The translations under genes were made by a program, and so were the position numbers. A stretch of DNA of 6,651 bases from DASUFH01 sp036274645 (GTDB taxonomy: Bacteria > Acidobacteriota > Terriglobia > 20CM-2-55-15): positions 1 to 6,651 of the forward strand of contig DASUFH010000257.1 of NCBI GenBank assembly GCA_036274645.1. Direction: 5' to 3'. The notes beneath the pieces were generated by a model, which worked only from the letters and a program-made list of their open reading frames with translations, searched no databases and had not been told where the DNA came from. Below are positions 1 to 5,799 of this stretch, piece by piece (the first letter of the stretch is position 1; each line of letters opens with the position of its first letter).

Positions 1-213
1 GTCCCCGGCTACGTCCTCGACTACATCCTGTACCACGAAATGCTGCACATGCAGTTGGCGACCGCGTCTCGTGACGCGCGCCACGTCATCCATTCCGCAG
101 AGTTTCGCGCCGCTGAAAGGCGTTTCCCCTTTGTGAATGACGCCTTCGACTGGCTCGACGCCAACCTCGGGGAAAAGGAGAGCCCTTCAGAAGTTCACAC
201 GAGACGCTCCTGA
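1..213 (+). CDS. SprT/WLM-like zinc metallopeptidase, C-terminal fragment
   Basis: This is the last 70 codons of a gene whose start lies left of the window; frame 1 runs open from base 1 to the TGA at 211-213. The fragment carries YHEMLH (fragment residues 11-16), a HExxH zinc-binding and catalytic motif. It is followed by HSAEFRAAERRFP (31-43), where His31 is the likely third zinc ligand, as in the HgpeF motif of SprT-like and WLM metallopeptidases. The tail (residues 44-70) is acidic, then polar and probably flexible. Members of this group are small cytoplasmic proteins, often annotated SprT-like or M48-like; their substrates in bacteria are mostly unknown. The zinc-peptidase fold is well supported by spacing and motif, but the exact subfamily cannot be decided without the N-terminal half. 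Confidence 0.8.
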   Translation, partial: VPGYVLDYILYHEMLHMQLATASRDARHVIHSAEFRAAERRFPFVNDAFDWLDANLGEKESPSEVHTRRS

Positions 214-312
214 AGCCGATCCGGTCCCGGATGCGCGTATACTTGCCGGTGTCTTTATTCGTCTCGCCAAACGCAACGCCCGGAACGAAAGCCTGATCGG
301 GGAAAGACTGTC

Positions 313-1350
313 ATGACCCAGGTCGCCGTTGGATTCATTCTGGCCCTGCTTGTAACGACGCTGGAAGGCGCCGGCCCTGAACCGACGCAATCCCGTCCTC
401 CGACGCTCGAACGAAATTCCACGTTGTCGGCGGTGAGAACAGCCTCGGTTGAGGGGGTCGTCGTCTCAGAAGAAAGCGGCGTCCCCGTGGCCGGAGCGCT
501 CGTCACATTATCCCTGCCGAAAGGCGCCGCGGAGATCCTGCGGCTGACAGGCGAACTGCCGGATGCCATCGAGCCCGTGACGACGGATGCGCGTGGGCGC
601 TTCTCCCTTGCAGGGCTGCGCGGCGGGGATTATGAATGGACCGTTCGCTACGAGGGATACATTGCCGAAAATGCCGGCCAGATCCGTGTGGCCCCGGAGC
701 AGCAGGTCAGCAACGTTGTTCTGCGTTTGACTCCGTATCGGCCGCTTCAAGGCCTGGTTCGCGATGAGGCCGGCCAGCCTGTTGCCGATGTCCCGGTTCA
801 GTTGCTCCAGTTTCAGGCTGCCCGGAGGACCAGCCTTTCGGGAAAGTCGCTGAAAGTGGTCGCCACGCAAACAAGCAGATCCGACGGATCGTTCCAATTC
901 GACCCGTTGGCGCCCGGCGACTATCTGCTGACCGCAGCGTCTCCATTGAACTCCGATGGTCATCTTTCGGCGGCCGTGTTTTCTCCGGTAACGTTGTCCG
1001 CCACAGGAACGACGCCGCTGGACCTGACCCTGGCGCCGGAGCGCTCCTATCGCATCCGCGGCGCAATCAACCGCGACAACAGCGGCAAGACACCGACGGT
1101 TGTGGAATGGACCGTCAGCTCACGCGCGCCACTGAACGAAGACGCCGGGCCTTCAGAACTTCGGCCGCAAGTTTCGGTCAATAGAGCGACCGGGGAACTT
1201 CAGGCCTCGGGCCTTATCCCAGGCGTTTATATCTTCCAATATGAGTTTGCGCCGGGCTTGTGCGGGCGGCAGACAGTGATCGTGCCCGAGAGAGGCGCCA
1301 GCGGCATAGTGGCCAGTTCAACTTCGTGCAACGCCGCGTCGAAACCGTAA
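313..1350 (+). CDS. Secreted protein with carboxypeptidase-regulatory-like domains
   Basis: The 345-residue product begins with a hydrophobic stretch (about residues 4-16, VAVGFILALLVTT) that fits an export signal, although it lacks the usual basic N-terminus; no lipobox cysteine is seen. Two carboxypeptidase-regulatory-like beta-sandwiches follow. The first covers about 45-138 (VEGVVVSEESGVPVAGALV, then TTDARGRFSLAGLRGGDY). The second covers about 144-240 (LQGLVRDEAGQPVADVPV, then SRSDGSFQFDPLAPGDYLL). A third, weaker beta-sandwich-like stretch spans about 246-327 and ends in GLIPGVYIFQY. Cys317 and Cys339 could form a disulfide. There is no peptidase catalytic domain, so this is a structural or binding protein of the cell surface or periplasm; its ligand is unknown. 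The ATG is preceded by GGGGAAAG (299-306), a usable ribosome-binding site. The 99-bp gap from the upstream gene holds only a short inverted repeat (ATCCGG/CCGGAT, 219-232) without a T-run. A GIY-YIG gene follows after 26 bp. Confidence 0.8.
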   Translation: MTQVAVGFILALLVTTLEGAGPEPTQSRPPTLERNSTLSAVRTASVEGVVVSEESGVPVAGALVTLSLPKGAAEILRLTGELPDAIEPVTTDARGRFSLAGLRGGDYEWTVRYEGYIAENAGQIRVAPEQQVSNVVLRLTPYRPLQGLVRDEAGQPVADVPVQLLQFQAARRTSLSGKSLKVVATQTSRSDGSFQFDPLAPGDYLLTAASPLNSDGHLSAAVFSPVTLSATGTTPLDLTLAPERSYRIRGAINRDNSGKTPTVVEWTVSSRAPLNEDAGPSELRPQVSVNRATGELQASGLIPGVYIFQYEFAPGLCGRQTVIVPERGASGIVASSTSCNAASKP

Positions 1351-1376
1351 TCGCCTCTGAGTTCGACTGATCACGA

Positions 1377-2219
1377 ATGCCCTCCAGGAGTTTCGACCGG
1401 AAGTTCGGAGCAGAGTTTCTGGAATCACTTCCCGGCTCTCCCGGCGTCTACCTCGTTTACAACCAGCAGGGCGAACTGATCTACGTCGGAAAGGCGATCA
1501 ACCTGCGACGACGGCTGGCGCAGTACCGCCACATCCTGCGGCGAAAGAAACATCGCCGCATGCGCGGGATCGTGCAGGAAGCGGCCCGCATCGAGATCCA
1601 GCGTTCGGACACTCACCTGGACGCGTGCCTCACGGAAACCCGCCTGATTCAGCAGCATCGCCCCCGCTGGAATATCGTCGGCGCCTATTCTTTTCTCTAC
1701 CCCCTGATCGGGATTCGATCGACAGACGGCGATATCGAGTTCTGTTTGACGACGACGCCCGAAGCCGTCCTCACCGCGTGTCCCGGATTTGAATTTCACG
1801 GCGCATTCCGCTCCAGGCGGATCACCGGAGACGCCTTCTTCGCGTTGATGGCGCTGCTCCGATTCGTTGGCCACGTGAATCCCTCGAAGTTAAACCGCCG
1901 GATTCCCAGGTACAGCTACATATTCAGCTACAGAAGACTGCCGTCGACCTGGGCGGAACGATGGACTTCTTTCTACAAAGGGGAGTCCGCTCTCGCCGTG
2001 GAAGAACTCATTCTCAAGCTCGCGGACCGCGCGGGGGCCCGCCACAGTCCCGACAAGGTCCAGGAGCATCTCGACAAGCTGAAACGCTTCTGGAGACTTG
2101 AGGCGGTGACTCTCGCCAACGCACGGAAGGCGACAGGCGCTGACGAGTGGCCGGTTCCCCAGTCTCAGCGGGATGTGGTATTCCTTGCGTACAGGATCGG
2201 CGCATCGCAAGCGCAGTAA
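1377..2219 (+). CDS. GIY-YIG nuclease domain protein resembling the UvrC N-terminal half
   Basis: This 280-residue protein opens with a GIY-YIG endonuclease domain (about residues 15-102). It shows SPGVYLVYNQQGELIYVGKA, with the GVY (23-25) and YVG (36-38) signature halves, then INLRRRL with Arg44, and ETRLIQQHRPRWN with the metal-binding Glu87. This is the pattern of UvrC and Cho, which make the 3' incision in nucleotide excision repair. The next part also follows UvrC order: YSFLYPLIGI (104-113), GAFRSRR near 142-148 where UvrC has FGPYPS, and a helical segment from about 200 (FYKGES...) that resembles the UVR region. It then stops: the RNase H-like nuclease and HhH domains of UvrC (about 600 residues) are absent, as are the cysteines of the UvrC central region. 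The start is fixed by an in-frame TGA at 1368-1370, with ATG 1377 the first start after it; no clear Shine-Dalgarno is seen. Role in repair is inferred; a structure-specific nuclease of unknown substrate is the safe reading. Confidence 0.85.
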   Translation: MPSRSFDRKFGAEFLESLPGSPGVYLVYNQQGELIYVGKAINLRRRLAQYRHILRRKKHRRMRGIVQEAARIEIQRSDTHLDACLTETRLIQQHRPRWNIVGAYSFLYPLIGIRSTDGDIEFCLTTTPEAVLTACPGFEFHGAFRSRRITGDAFFALMALLRFVGHVNPSKLNRRIPRYSYIFSYRRLPSTWAERWTSFYKGESALAVEELILKLADRAGARHSPDKVQEHLDKLKRFWRLEAVTLANARKATGADEWPVPQSQRDVVFLAYRIGASQAQ

Positions 2220-2232
2220 CGGTCTGCGTCTG

Positions 2233-2370
2233 TCCCCGATTGTTCATTGTCCGTTGCCTGTTATCGATTGTTACCTGGACTTCTTTCATTGTTCGTTGAT
2301 CATGGCCATCCGGCCCAGCGACAATGAAAGAACTGGATCTGACAATCGACAGACAATAGACAATCGGAGA
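2233..2370. repeat. Imperfect long palindrome built on GATTGTC/GACAATC words
   Basis: The 158-bp gap between the GIY-YIG and DUF4126-like genes is almost filled by one imperfect inverted repeat. From the outside in, these arms pair: TCCCC (2233-2237) with GGAGA (2366-2370); 2238-2254 with 2349-2365 (14 of 17 identical after reverse complement); 2265-2280 with 2333-2348 (10 of 16); and TTCTTTCATTGT (2281-2292) with ACAATGAAAGAA (2321-2332), a perfect 12-bp stem. The left arm has a 10-base insertion at 2255-2264. The centre (2293-2320) contains ATGGCCAT. The words GATTGT, CATTGT and TATTGTC recur at short spacing within each arm. It could be a non-autonomous mobile or REP-like element, or a large RNA hairpin. 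There is no coding signal in it. Confidence 0.8.
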
Positions 2371-2377
2371 ATACGGA

Positions 2378-2845
2378 ATGACCACCCTCGCGGTTGCCTT
2401 TGCCATCGGTATGCTCAATGGATTGCGCACCTTCACTCCGCCCGCTGTGGCGGCCTGGGCAACTCGCCTGGGGTGGATCAGGCTCCAGGGCGCGCTGGCC
2501 CTGATGGGCTCTCTCCCGTCAGTCGCGTTTTTCACGCTGATGGCGGCCTTCGAACTCTTTGCGGACAAGATGCCCCGGATACCAAACCGGACATCCCCCA
2601 TGAGTCTGCTGGGGCGCGGCGTCATGGGCGCGCTCACCGGCGCATGCATTGCCGTGGCAGGCGAACAACCGCTGGCCGCTGGAGGCGCTTGCGGTGTCGC
2701 CGGCGCCATGGCGGGCGCCTTCGCCGGCTTCCATGCGCGGATGCGTCTGGTAAAAGCGCTGGGGGCTCCGGACCTCTACATCGCGCTGGCCGAGGACCTG
2801 ACATGCCTGGGGGGCGCGCTGTGGTTTTTCTCGCGATTTCGGTAG
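2378..2845 (+). CDS. DUF4126-like small integral membrane protein
   Basis: The 155-residue product is mostly hydrophobic, with likely membrane segments near residues 3-25, 40-61, 80-95, 100-117 and 135-151. Several stretches match my memory of the DUF4126 family: IGMLNGLRTFTPPAVAAWA (10-28), a FADKMPRIPNRTSP loop (61-74), then GALTGA, GAMAGAFAGF and ALAEDLTCLGG. The Arg17 inside the first hydrophobic segment and the Asp63-Lys64 loop are the conspicuous polar positions. Its biochemical function is not known; it is expected in the cytoplasmic membrane. The ATG is preceded by GGAGA (2366-2370) at a 7-base distance, and this site lies inside the right end of the palindrome. If a transcript includes both arms, the ribosome-binding site could be partly hidden, which would tie translation to folding or processing of that RNA (inference). 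The convergent CE15 gene ends 177 bp downstream. Confidence 0.75.
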   Translation: MTTLAVAFAIGMLNGLRTFTPPAVAAWATRLGWIRLQGALALMGSLPSVAFFTLMAAFELFADKMPRIPNRTSPMSLLGRGVMGALTGACIAVAGEQPLAAGGACGVAGAMAGAFAGFHARMRLVKALGAPDLYIALAEDLTCLGGALWFFSRFR

Positions 2846-2879
2846 CCGCCTGACGCTACGGTTGCGGGAATTGCGGGGA

Positions 2880-2896
2880 CGCCTCATACTGAGGCG
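2880..2896. other. Short perfect hairpin in the convergent spacer
   Basis: CGCCTCA (2880-2886) and TGAGGCG (2890-2896) form a 7-bp GC-rich stem with a TAC loop, 34 bp after the stop of the DUF4126-like gene. No T-run follows on either strand, so it is not a standard intrinsic terminator. It may stabilise a 3' end or do nothing. Confidence 0.4.
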
Positions 2897-2937
2897 CGAG
2901 ATGGCAAGTTCTTAGCGTACACATTGCAAGGAACGGA

Positions 2938-2967
2938 CACTGATGCCCGTCTGGCCACGGATCAGTG
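2938..2967. terminator. Hairpin between convergent genes, possible weak bidirectional terminator
   Basis: CACTGAT (2938-2944) pairs with ATCAGTG (2961-2967), and inside it CCGT (2947-2950) pairs with ACGG (2957-2960). This gives an 11-bp stem with a 2-base bulge (GC, 2945-2946) and the loop CTGGCC. It sits in the 177-bp gap where plus-strand and minus-strand genes face each other, the expected place for a terminator. A short TCTTTTA (2982-2988) lies 15 bp downstream on the plus strand, too far for a classical intrinsic terminator, and the minus-strand side has no T-run. The rest of the spacer (2846-3022) shows no gene. Confidence 0.35.
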
Positions 2968-3022
2968 CGGTCTCGCTGCAGTCTTTTATGTCCGCCTGGT
3001 CCCGCGTCCAACCTGACTTGAA

Positions 3023-5620
3023 TCAAAACTCGTAGAAATACCACCCGTCAACGCCATCAATTCCGTCGCGGCCGCCGGTGATGGTGTTGAAACCGCCCCA
3101 ATAGTAGTCGTAGGGACTCTGGGTCTTGCGATTGGAAACCCTCAGCCGATACGGATCGGTGTTGAGCCGTTCTGCTTCAGCGCCGGTAAGAGCGCTGGTA
3201 CCGAAGAAGAAGTCGCTGAGGAACTTGCCTTCCACGGCGGCGCCGGCCGAGCCGTGAGGATCTCCTCTCGACACATAATTCCCATTGTTGAACTTCACGA
3301 AGTGGTCGCCGTTGACGCCCAGAGTGCGGTACACGCCTTTTGCAATTTCGAGACTCATGTTGTCGGTCATGGCCCCGTCGTTGTAGTCATTCAAATTCGT
3401 ATCAATGAGAATCGCCCGGTCCGGCGCGAGTGTGGCCACGAGCAAAGCCTGGTCAAAAGGCAGGCGGCCATAACCTCCGTAGGCGTAGGAGCCTTCCACG
3501 TGCCCGTACATGTGTCCGTACGGCATGAAGTGACGGAAGAGTTCGGTCTCACGCACGCGGTTATGACGATAGCTGTTGCCGGGCCCTTCGGTTCCATGCG
3601 CGACGATGTTCTCCGCTCCGGGGCTATAGAACGGCGTATCGCTGAAGTCGTATTCCTGTCCCTGGGCGTTATAACGCCAGTTAGCCGGACCGGTAGCGCC
3701 GGCCCCGCCGTTGACCACAACTTTCACGCGTTCATCAAACACGGCCGCCACGAATGCATTCTTTCCGCCGATGGAAAACCCCTTGGTGACGGCGCGGGCC
3801 GGATCAATCTTCGCCTTCAGCCGGGGATTCCGGGCCACCGCCATTTCGAGGATATCCAGATAGATGGATACCGCGGTGGCGTTCGCAATCAGGATGCTGG
3901 AATCGGCGGACGTACTGTTCCGGGTGTAGGGGAAGAGCCGGTAGAACGTACCGTTCCGATTGGGATTGCCCCACGCTCCCGCGTCGGTGCGATTGTCTCC
4001 GGCCCAGTTTGGGAAAGCCACACTGGCAATGCCGTACGCGGTCCAGTTGCCACCGAAGGATATCGGCGCCCTCTGTCCCTCAGGCGCATTGGCCGGCAGC
4101 GTTACGGTCATGGTCCCATCCAGAGGCTCGCCACCGGTAAAATGGACGTTGGTCGGAGTCACCCGCGCGCTGACGCTGGGATTGCCGGCGCCGTCATAGC
4201 TGTTGTCGCTGATGGCGATCGTATAGTCCACCCCCAGCCGGGGCTTGTAGCCATATTCGTAAAACTGGGCGAGTTCCAGAATCTCCCGTTTACGCTCTTC
4301 CCACTCCTTCCTGTTGGTGACCATTCCCCTGACGCCTTTGGTCCGGTCGAAAAACTGCCAGACGTTCGGCAGCGTGTGCGCGACAGGCAGATCATGCGGA
4401 TCGGGATACTTCGTATCCGCCCACCGGAGCGCGGCGAAAGCCTGACAGACCTCGAGCACGGCCGCCCTCTTCTGCGCCGGAGTGGCCGTGGGATTGTCTT
4501 TCAGCGCGTTGTAGGCGCTCTTAGCCGCGATCATCCGGGCTTTCGACGTCGCGGACCACACCAGACTGCCGTCTCCGCTGGCGTCGGGCGCTGTCCCGTC
4601 TCCTGAGCCACCGGGATTGCCTTTGGAATTCCAGAAACGAATGGCTTCATCAGCCCGCCATCCGCTGTAAGCGAATGGCGCAGCGCCATCCCAACCGGAC
4701 AGTGTGACGACACCCCAGTCCCGGTTTCTGACGCGTTCGGAGTTGGGCAGGTTGGAGGTTCCCTCACGCCCCGCATAGTATTGGGTCTTGCTCAGGTAGC
4801 TGAACGAGTTGCCCTGGTCGTATACCGCAACTTCAAGTCCGATCTCCGTTCCATTCTGGAGTTCGCGGTCCCACACATCGCCCCAGCCCTCGATCTGCAG
4901 GGCAAACTCATAGGTGTAATTGACGCCGTCCTGCGATTGGTACCCTGAAGATTTGAACGCCTTCAACCGTGTCGAATAATCCTGATTGCTCTCGTTGAAG
5001 AACGACCCAAGAGAAGGAATGCCGCGGTTATTGTACGAGGCTACCGAGGTGAGAGCGGGGTTCGCGCCGAGAAAGAAGACACCCTGCGTGTCGGTCTCAA
5101 GACCCCACTGATCGTTGAAGACATCCATGAAGACGAAAAGCCCGTCTGTGTTGGGACTGGCGCTGCCGCTGTTCCAGTTGGGCGTTCCGGCGTCGGACCG
5201 GGTGTTATCGCCCGTAACCTCGACCAGAACATAGAGAATCGGTCCATCCCACAGGAGTCGCAAGGCGCCTTGAGCAGTCGCTTCAGGAGCGTCGGCCGTC
5301 ATGCCCGCATTGAACCGGTGAGCGATCGGGTAGACAGGAGCTGCGTCCCACACCGCATCACGGACACCGTCTACGACCACAGGCTGACTGGTAAACACGG
5401 CGTTAACGTGAGTTCTGGGAGTAGCGATCTTGTAGCTCTGGTTGTTTGCGCCGGTGGGCGAGCTTCGCTCGAGAACGCCGGTGTTGTTTACAAAATGTTT
5501 GTCCCCCGGCTGGTCGTAGGCATACTGGCTTCCACCGGCGACCGTGGCCAATGCGGTCGCAACTCCGCACAACAGGATTGCCAGTATCGGAACAGGATGG
5601 TTCTTTCCGGCCCCCCTCAT
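3023..5620 (-). CDS. Secreted CBM9-CE15 fusion: putative glucuronoyl esterase-like enzyme
   Basis: This 865-residue secreted protein (numbered from the ATG at 5620) has a signal peptide: MRGAGKNH, then the hydrophobic core VPILAILLCGVATALATVAG to about residue 30. A CBM9-like domain covers about 71-308: VVVDGVRDAVWDAAPVYPI (81-99), LRLLWDGPILYVLVEV (120-135), NTDGLFVFMDVF (157-168), YTYEFALQI, GTEIGLEVAVYD, and WGVVTLS (302-308). A Gly/Asp-rich linker and a helical stretch (about 358-399, FIVAR-like) follow. The CE15-like alpha/beta-hydrolase covers about 423-807. It has EWEERKREI and FYEYGYKP at the start, GTFYRLFPYTR, IDPARAVTKGFSIGGK with nucleophile Ser616, LPFDQALLVATLAPDRAILI, and GDPHG with His789. 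CE15 enzymes cleave the ester between glucuronoxylan 4-O-methylglucuronate and lignin. Here the usual CSRxGK motif reads FSIGGK, and the Glu-containing loop reads NGGAGATG (637-644), so activity and substrate are uncertain; Asp740, Asp745 or Asp748 could supply the acid. A start 17 codons upstream (5671) is possible but lacks support. Confidence 0.85.
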   Translation of the reverse strand: MRGAGKNHPVPILAILLCGVATALATVAGGSQYAYDQPGDKHFVNNTGVLERSSPTGANNQSYKIATPRTHVNAVFTSQPVVVDGVRDAVWDAAPVYPIAHRFNAGMTADAPEATAQGALRLLWDGPILYVLVEVTGDNTRSDAGTPNWNSGSASPNTDGLFVFMDVFNDQWGLETDTQGVFFLGANPALTSVASYNNRGIPSLGSFFNESNQDYSTRLKAFKSSGYQSQDGVNYTYEFALQIEGWGDVWDRELQNGTEIGLEVAVYDQGNSFSYLSKTQYYAGREGTSNLPNSERVRNRDWGVVTLSGWDGAAPFAYSGWRADEAIRFWNSKGNPGGSGDGTAPDASGDGSLVWSATSKARMIAAKSAYNALKDNPTATPAQKRAAVLEVCQAFAALRWADTKYPDPHDLPVAHTLPNVWQFFDRTKGVRGMVTNRKEWEERKREILELAQFYEYGYKPRLGVDYTIAISDNSYDGAGNPSVSARVTPTNVHFTGGEPLDGTMTVTLPANAPEGQRAPISFGGNWTAYGIASVAFPNWAGDNRTDAGAWGNPNRNGTFYRLFPYTRNSTSADSSILIANATAVSIYLDILEMAVARNPRLKAKIDPARAVTKGFSIGGKNAFVAAVFDERVKVVVNGGAGATGPANWRYNAQGQEYDFSDTPFYSPGAENIVAHGTEGPGNSYRHNRVRETELFRHFMPYGHMYGHVEGSYAYGGYGRLPFDQALLVATLAPDRAILIDTNLNDYNDGAMTDNMSLEIAKGVYRTLGVNGDHFVKFNNGNYVSRGDPHGSAGAAVEGKFLSDFFFGTSALTGAEAERLNTDPYRLRVSNRKTQSPYDYYWGGFNTITGGRDGIDGVDGWYFYEF

Positions 5621-5630
5621 ATCCTCGGTT

Positions 5631-5637
5631 CTTCCTT
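5631..5637 (-). promoter_or_regulatory. Ribosome-binding site deciding the CE15 gene start
   Basis: Read on the minus strand, AAGGAAG lies 10 bases before the ATG at 5620-5618, with a second purine cluster (GAGGA) even closer. It selects the start that gives a normal signal peptide (MRGAGKNH plus hydrophobic core). The longer reading frame from 5671 would put 17 polar residues, including two cysteines, ahead of that signal. Confidence 0.6.
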
Positions 5638-5647
5638 TCGGGCACGA

Positions 5648-5676
5648 AGTATAGACCGGGCAGCCCTCCATTGCAG
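5648..5676 (-). promoter_or_regulatory. Candidate sigma-70-type promoter for the CBM9-CE15 gene
   Basis: On the minus strand, TATACT (5653-5648) is a 5-of-6 match to a -10 box. CTGCAA (5676-5671) stands 17 bases upstream as a weak -35 (3 of 6). Transcription would begin near 5641, leaving about a 20-base leader that includes the AAGGAAG site. The -35 position falls inside the first hairpin repeat. The match is by eye, and promoter consensus in this phylum is less certain than in E. coli. Confidence 0.3.
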
Positions 5677-5695
5677 GGGCGGTCTATGACCGCCC
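5666..5695. repeat. GGGGCGGTC hairpin repeat, copy 1
   Basis: This copy shares the 16-base core AGGGGCGGTCTATGAC (5675-5690) and most of its flanks (CTCC, TTG, GCCC) with copy 2, which lies 84 bp away in direct orientation. The core forms a perfect 8-bp stem, GGGCGGTC (5677-5684) with GACCGCCC (5688-5695), with a TAT loop. It stands 46 bp upstream of the CE15 start and overlaps the candidate -35. The form resembles GC-rich interspersed palindromes seen between genes in several environmental phyla (from memory, not a database match). Confidence 0.75.
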
Positions 5696-5750
5696 ACTGA
5701 CTTTAGATGTTGGCGTACTCCCCCACATCGGGAGCATTGTTGGCGCCCGT

Positions 5751-5786
5751 CTCCTTGTAGGGGCGGTCTATGACGGCCCCTGCAAG
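5751..5786. repeat. GGGGCGGTC hairpin repeat, copy 2 (longer stem)
   Basis: This second copy has the same core (5759-5774). Its arms 5754-5768 and 5772-5786 pair over 15 positions around a TAT loop, with one G-G mismatch and one G-T pair. It begins 13 bp beyond the stop codon of the upstream minus-strand gene (5800), so it may act as a 3' hairpin for that transcript, although no T-run follows it. The segment between the two copies (5696-5750) holds a weak CTCCC/GGGAG inverted repeat (5718-5734) and no gene. Confidence 0.75.
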
Positions 5787-5799
5787 GGACGCAGTCAGG

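Noticed and set aside
214..312. ATCCGG/CCGGAT inverted repeat (219-232) just after the metallopeptidase stop as a terminator.
   Set aside because: The stem is at most 5-6 bp with a very short loop and no T-run; likely chance in GC-rich DNA. No convincing promoter for the following gene was found either.
2173..2853. A 226-codon plus-strand open frame overlapping the GIY-YIG 3' end, the palindrome and the DUF4126-like gene.
   Set aside because: It reads through the palindrome (giving its Asp/Asn- and Cys/His-rich low-complexity protein) and then out of frame through a convincing membrane-protein gene; it has no recognisable domain.
3254..4606. A 450-codon plus-strand open frame antisense to the CBM9-CE15 gene.
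   Set aside because: It is explained by high-GC codon use of the real minus-strand gene; its translation matches no family and the opposite frame has clear CE15 motifs.
5621..5671. The upstream start of the CBM9-CE15 gene at 5671, adding 17 residues.
   Set aside because: The ATG at 5620 has a Shine-Dalgarno and begins a normal signal peptide; the extension overlaps the candidate promoter and repeat and is polar and cysteine-containing.
5666..5786. The two GGGGCGGTC repeats as a CRISPR array.
   Set aside because: Only two imperfect copies, hairpin-forming and differing in length, with no further repeat-spacer units and no cas genes in the window.
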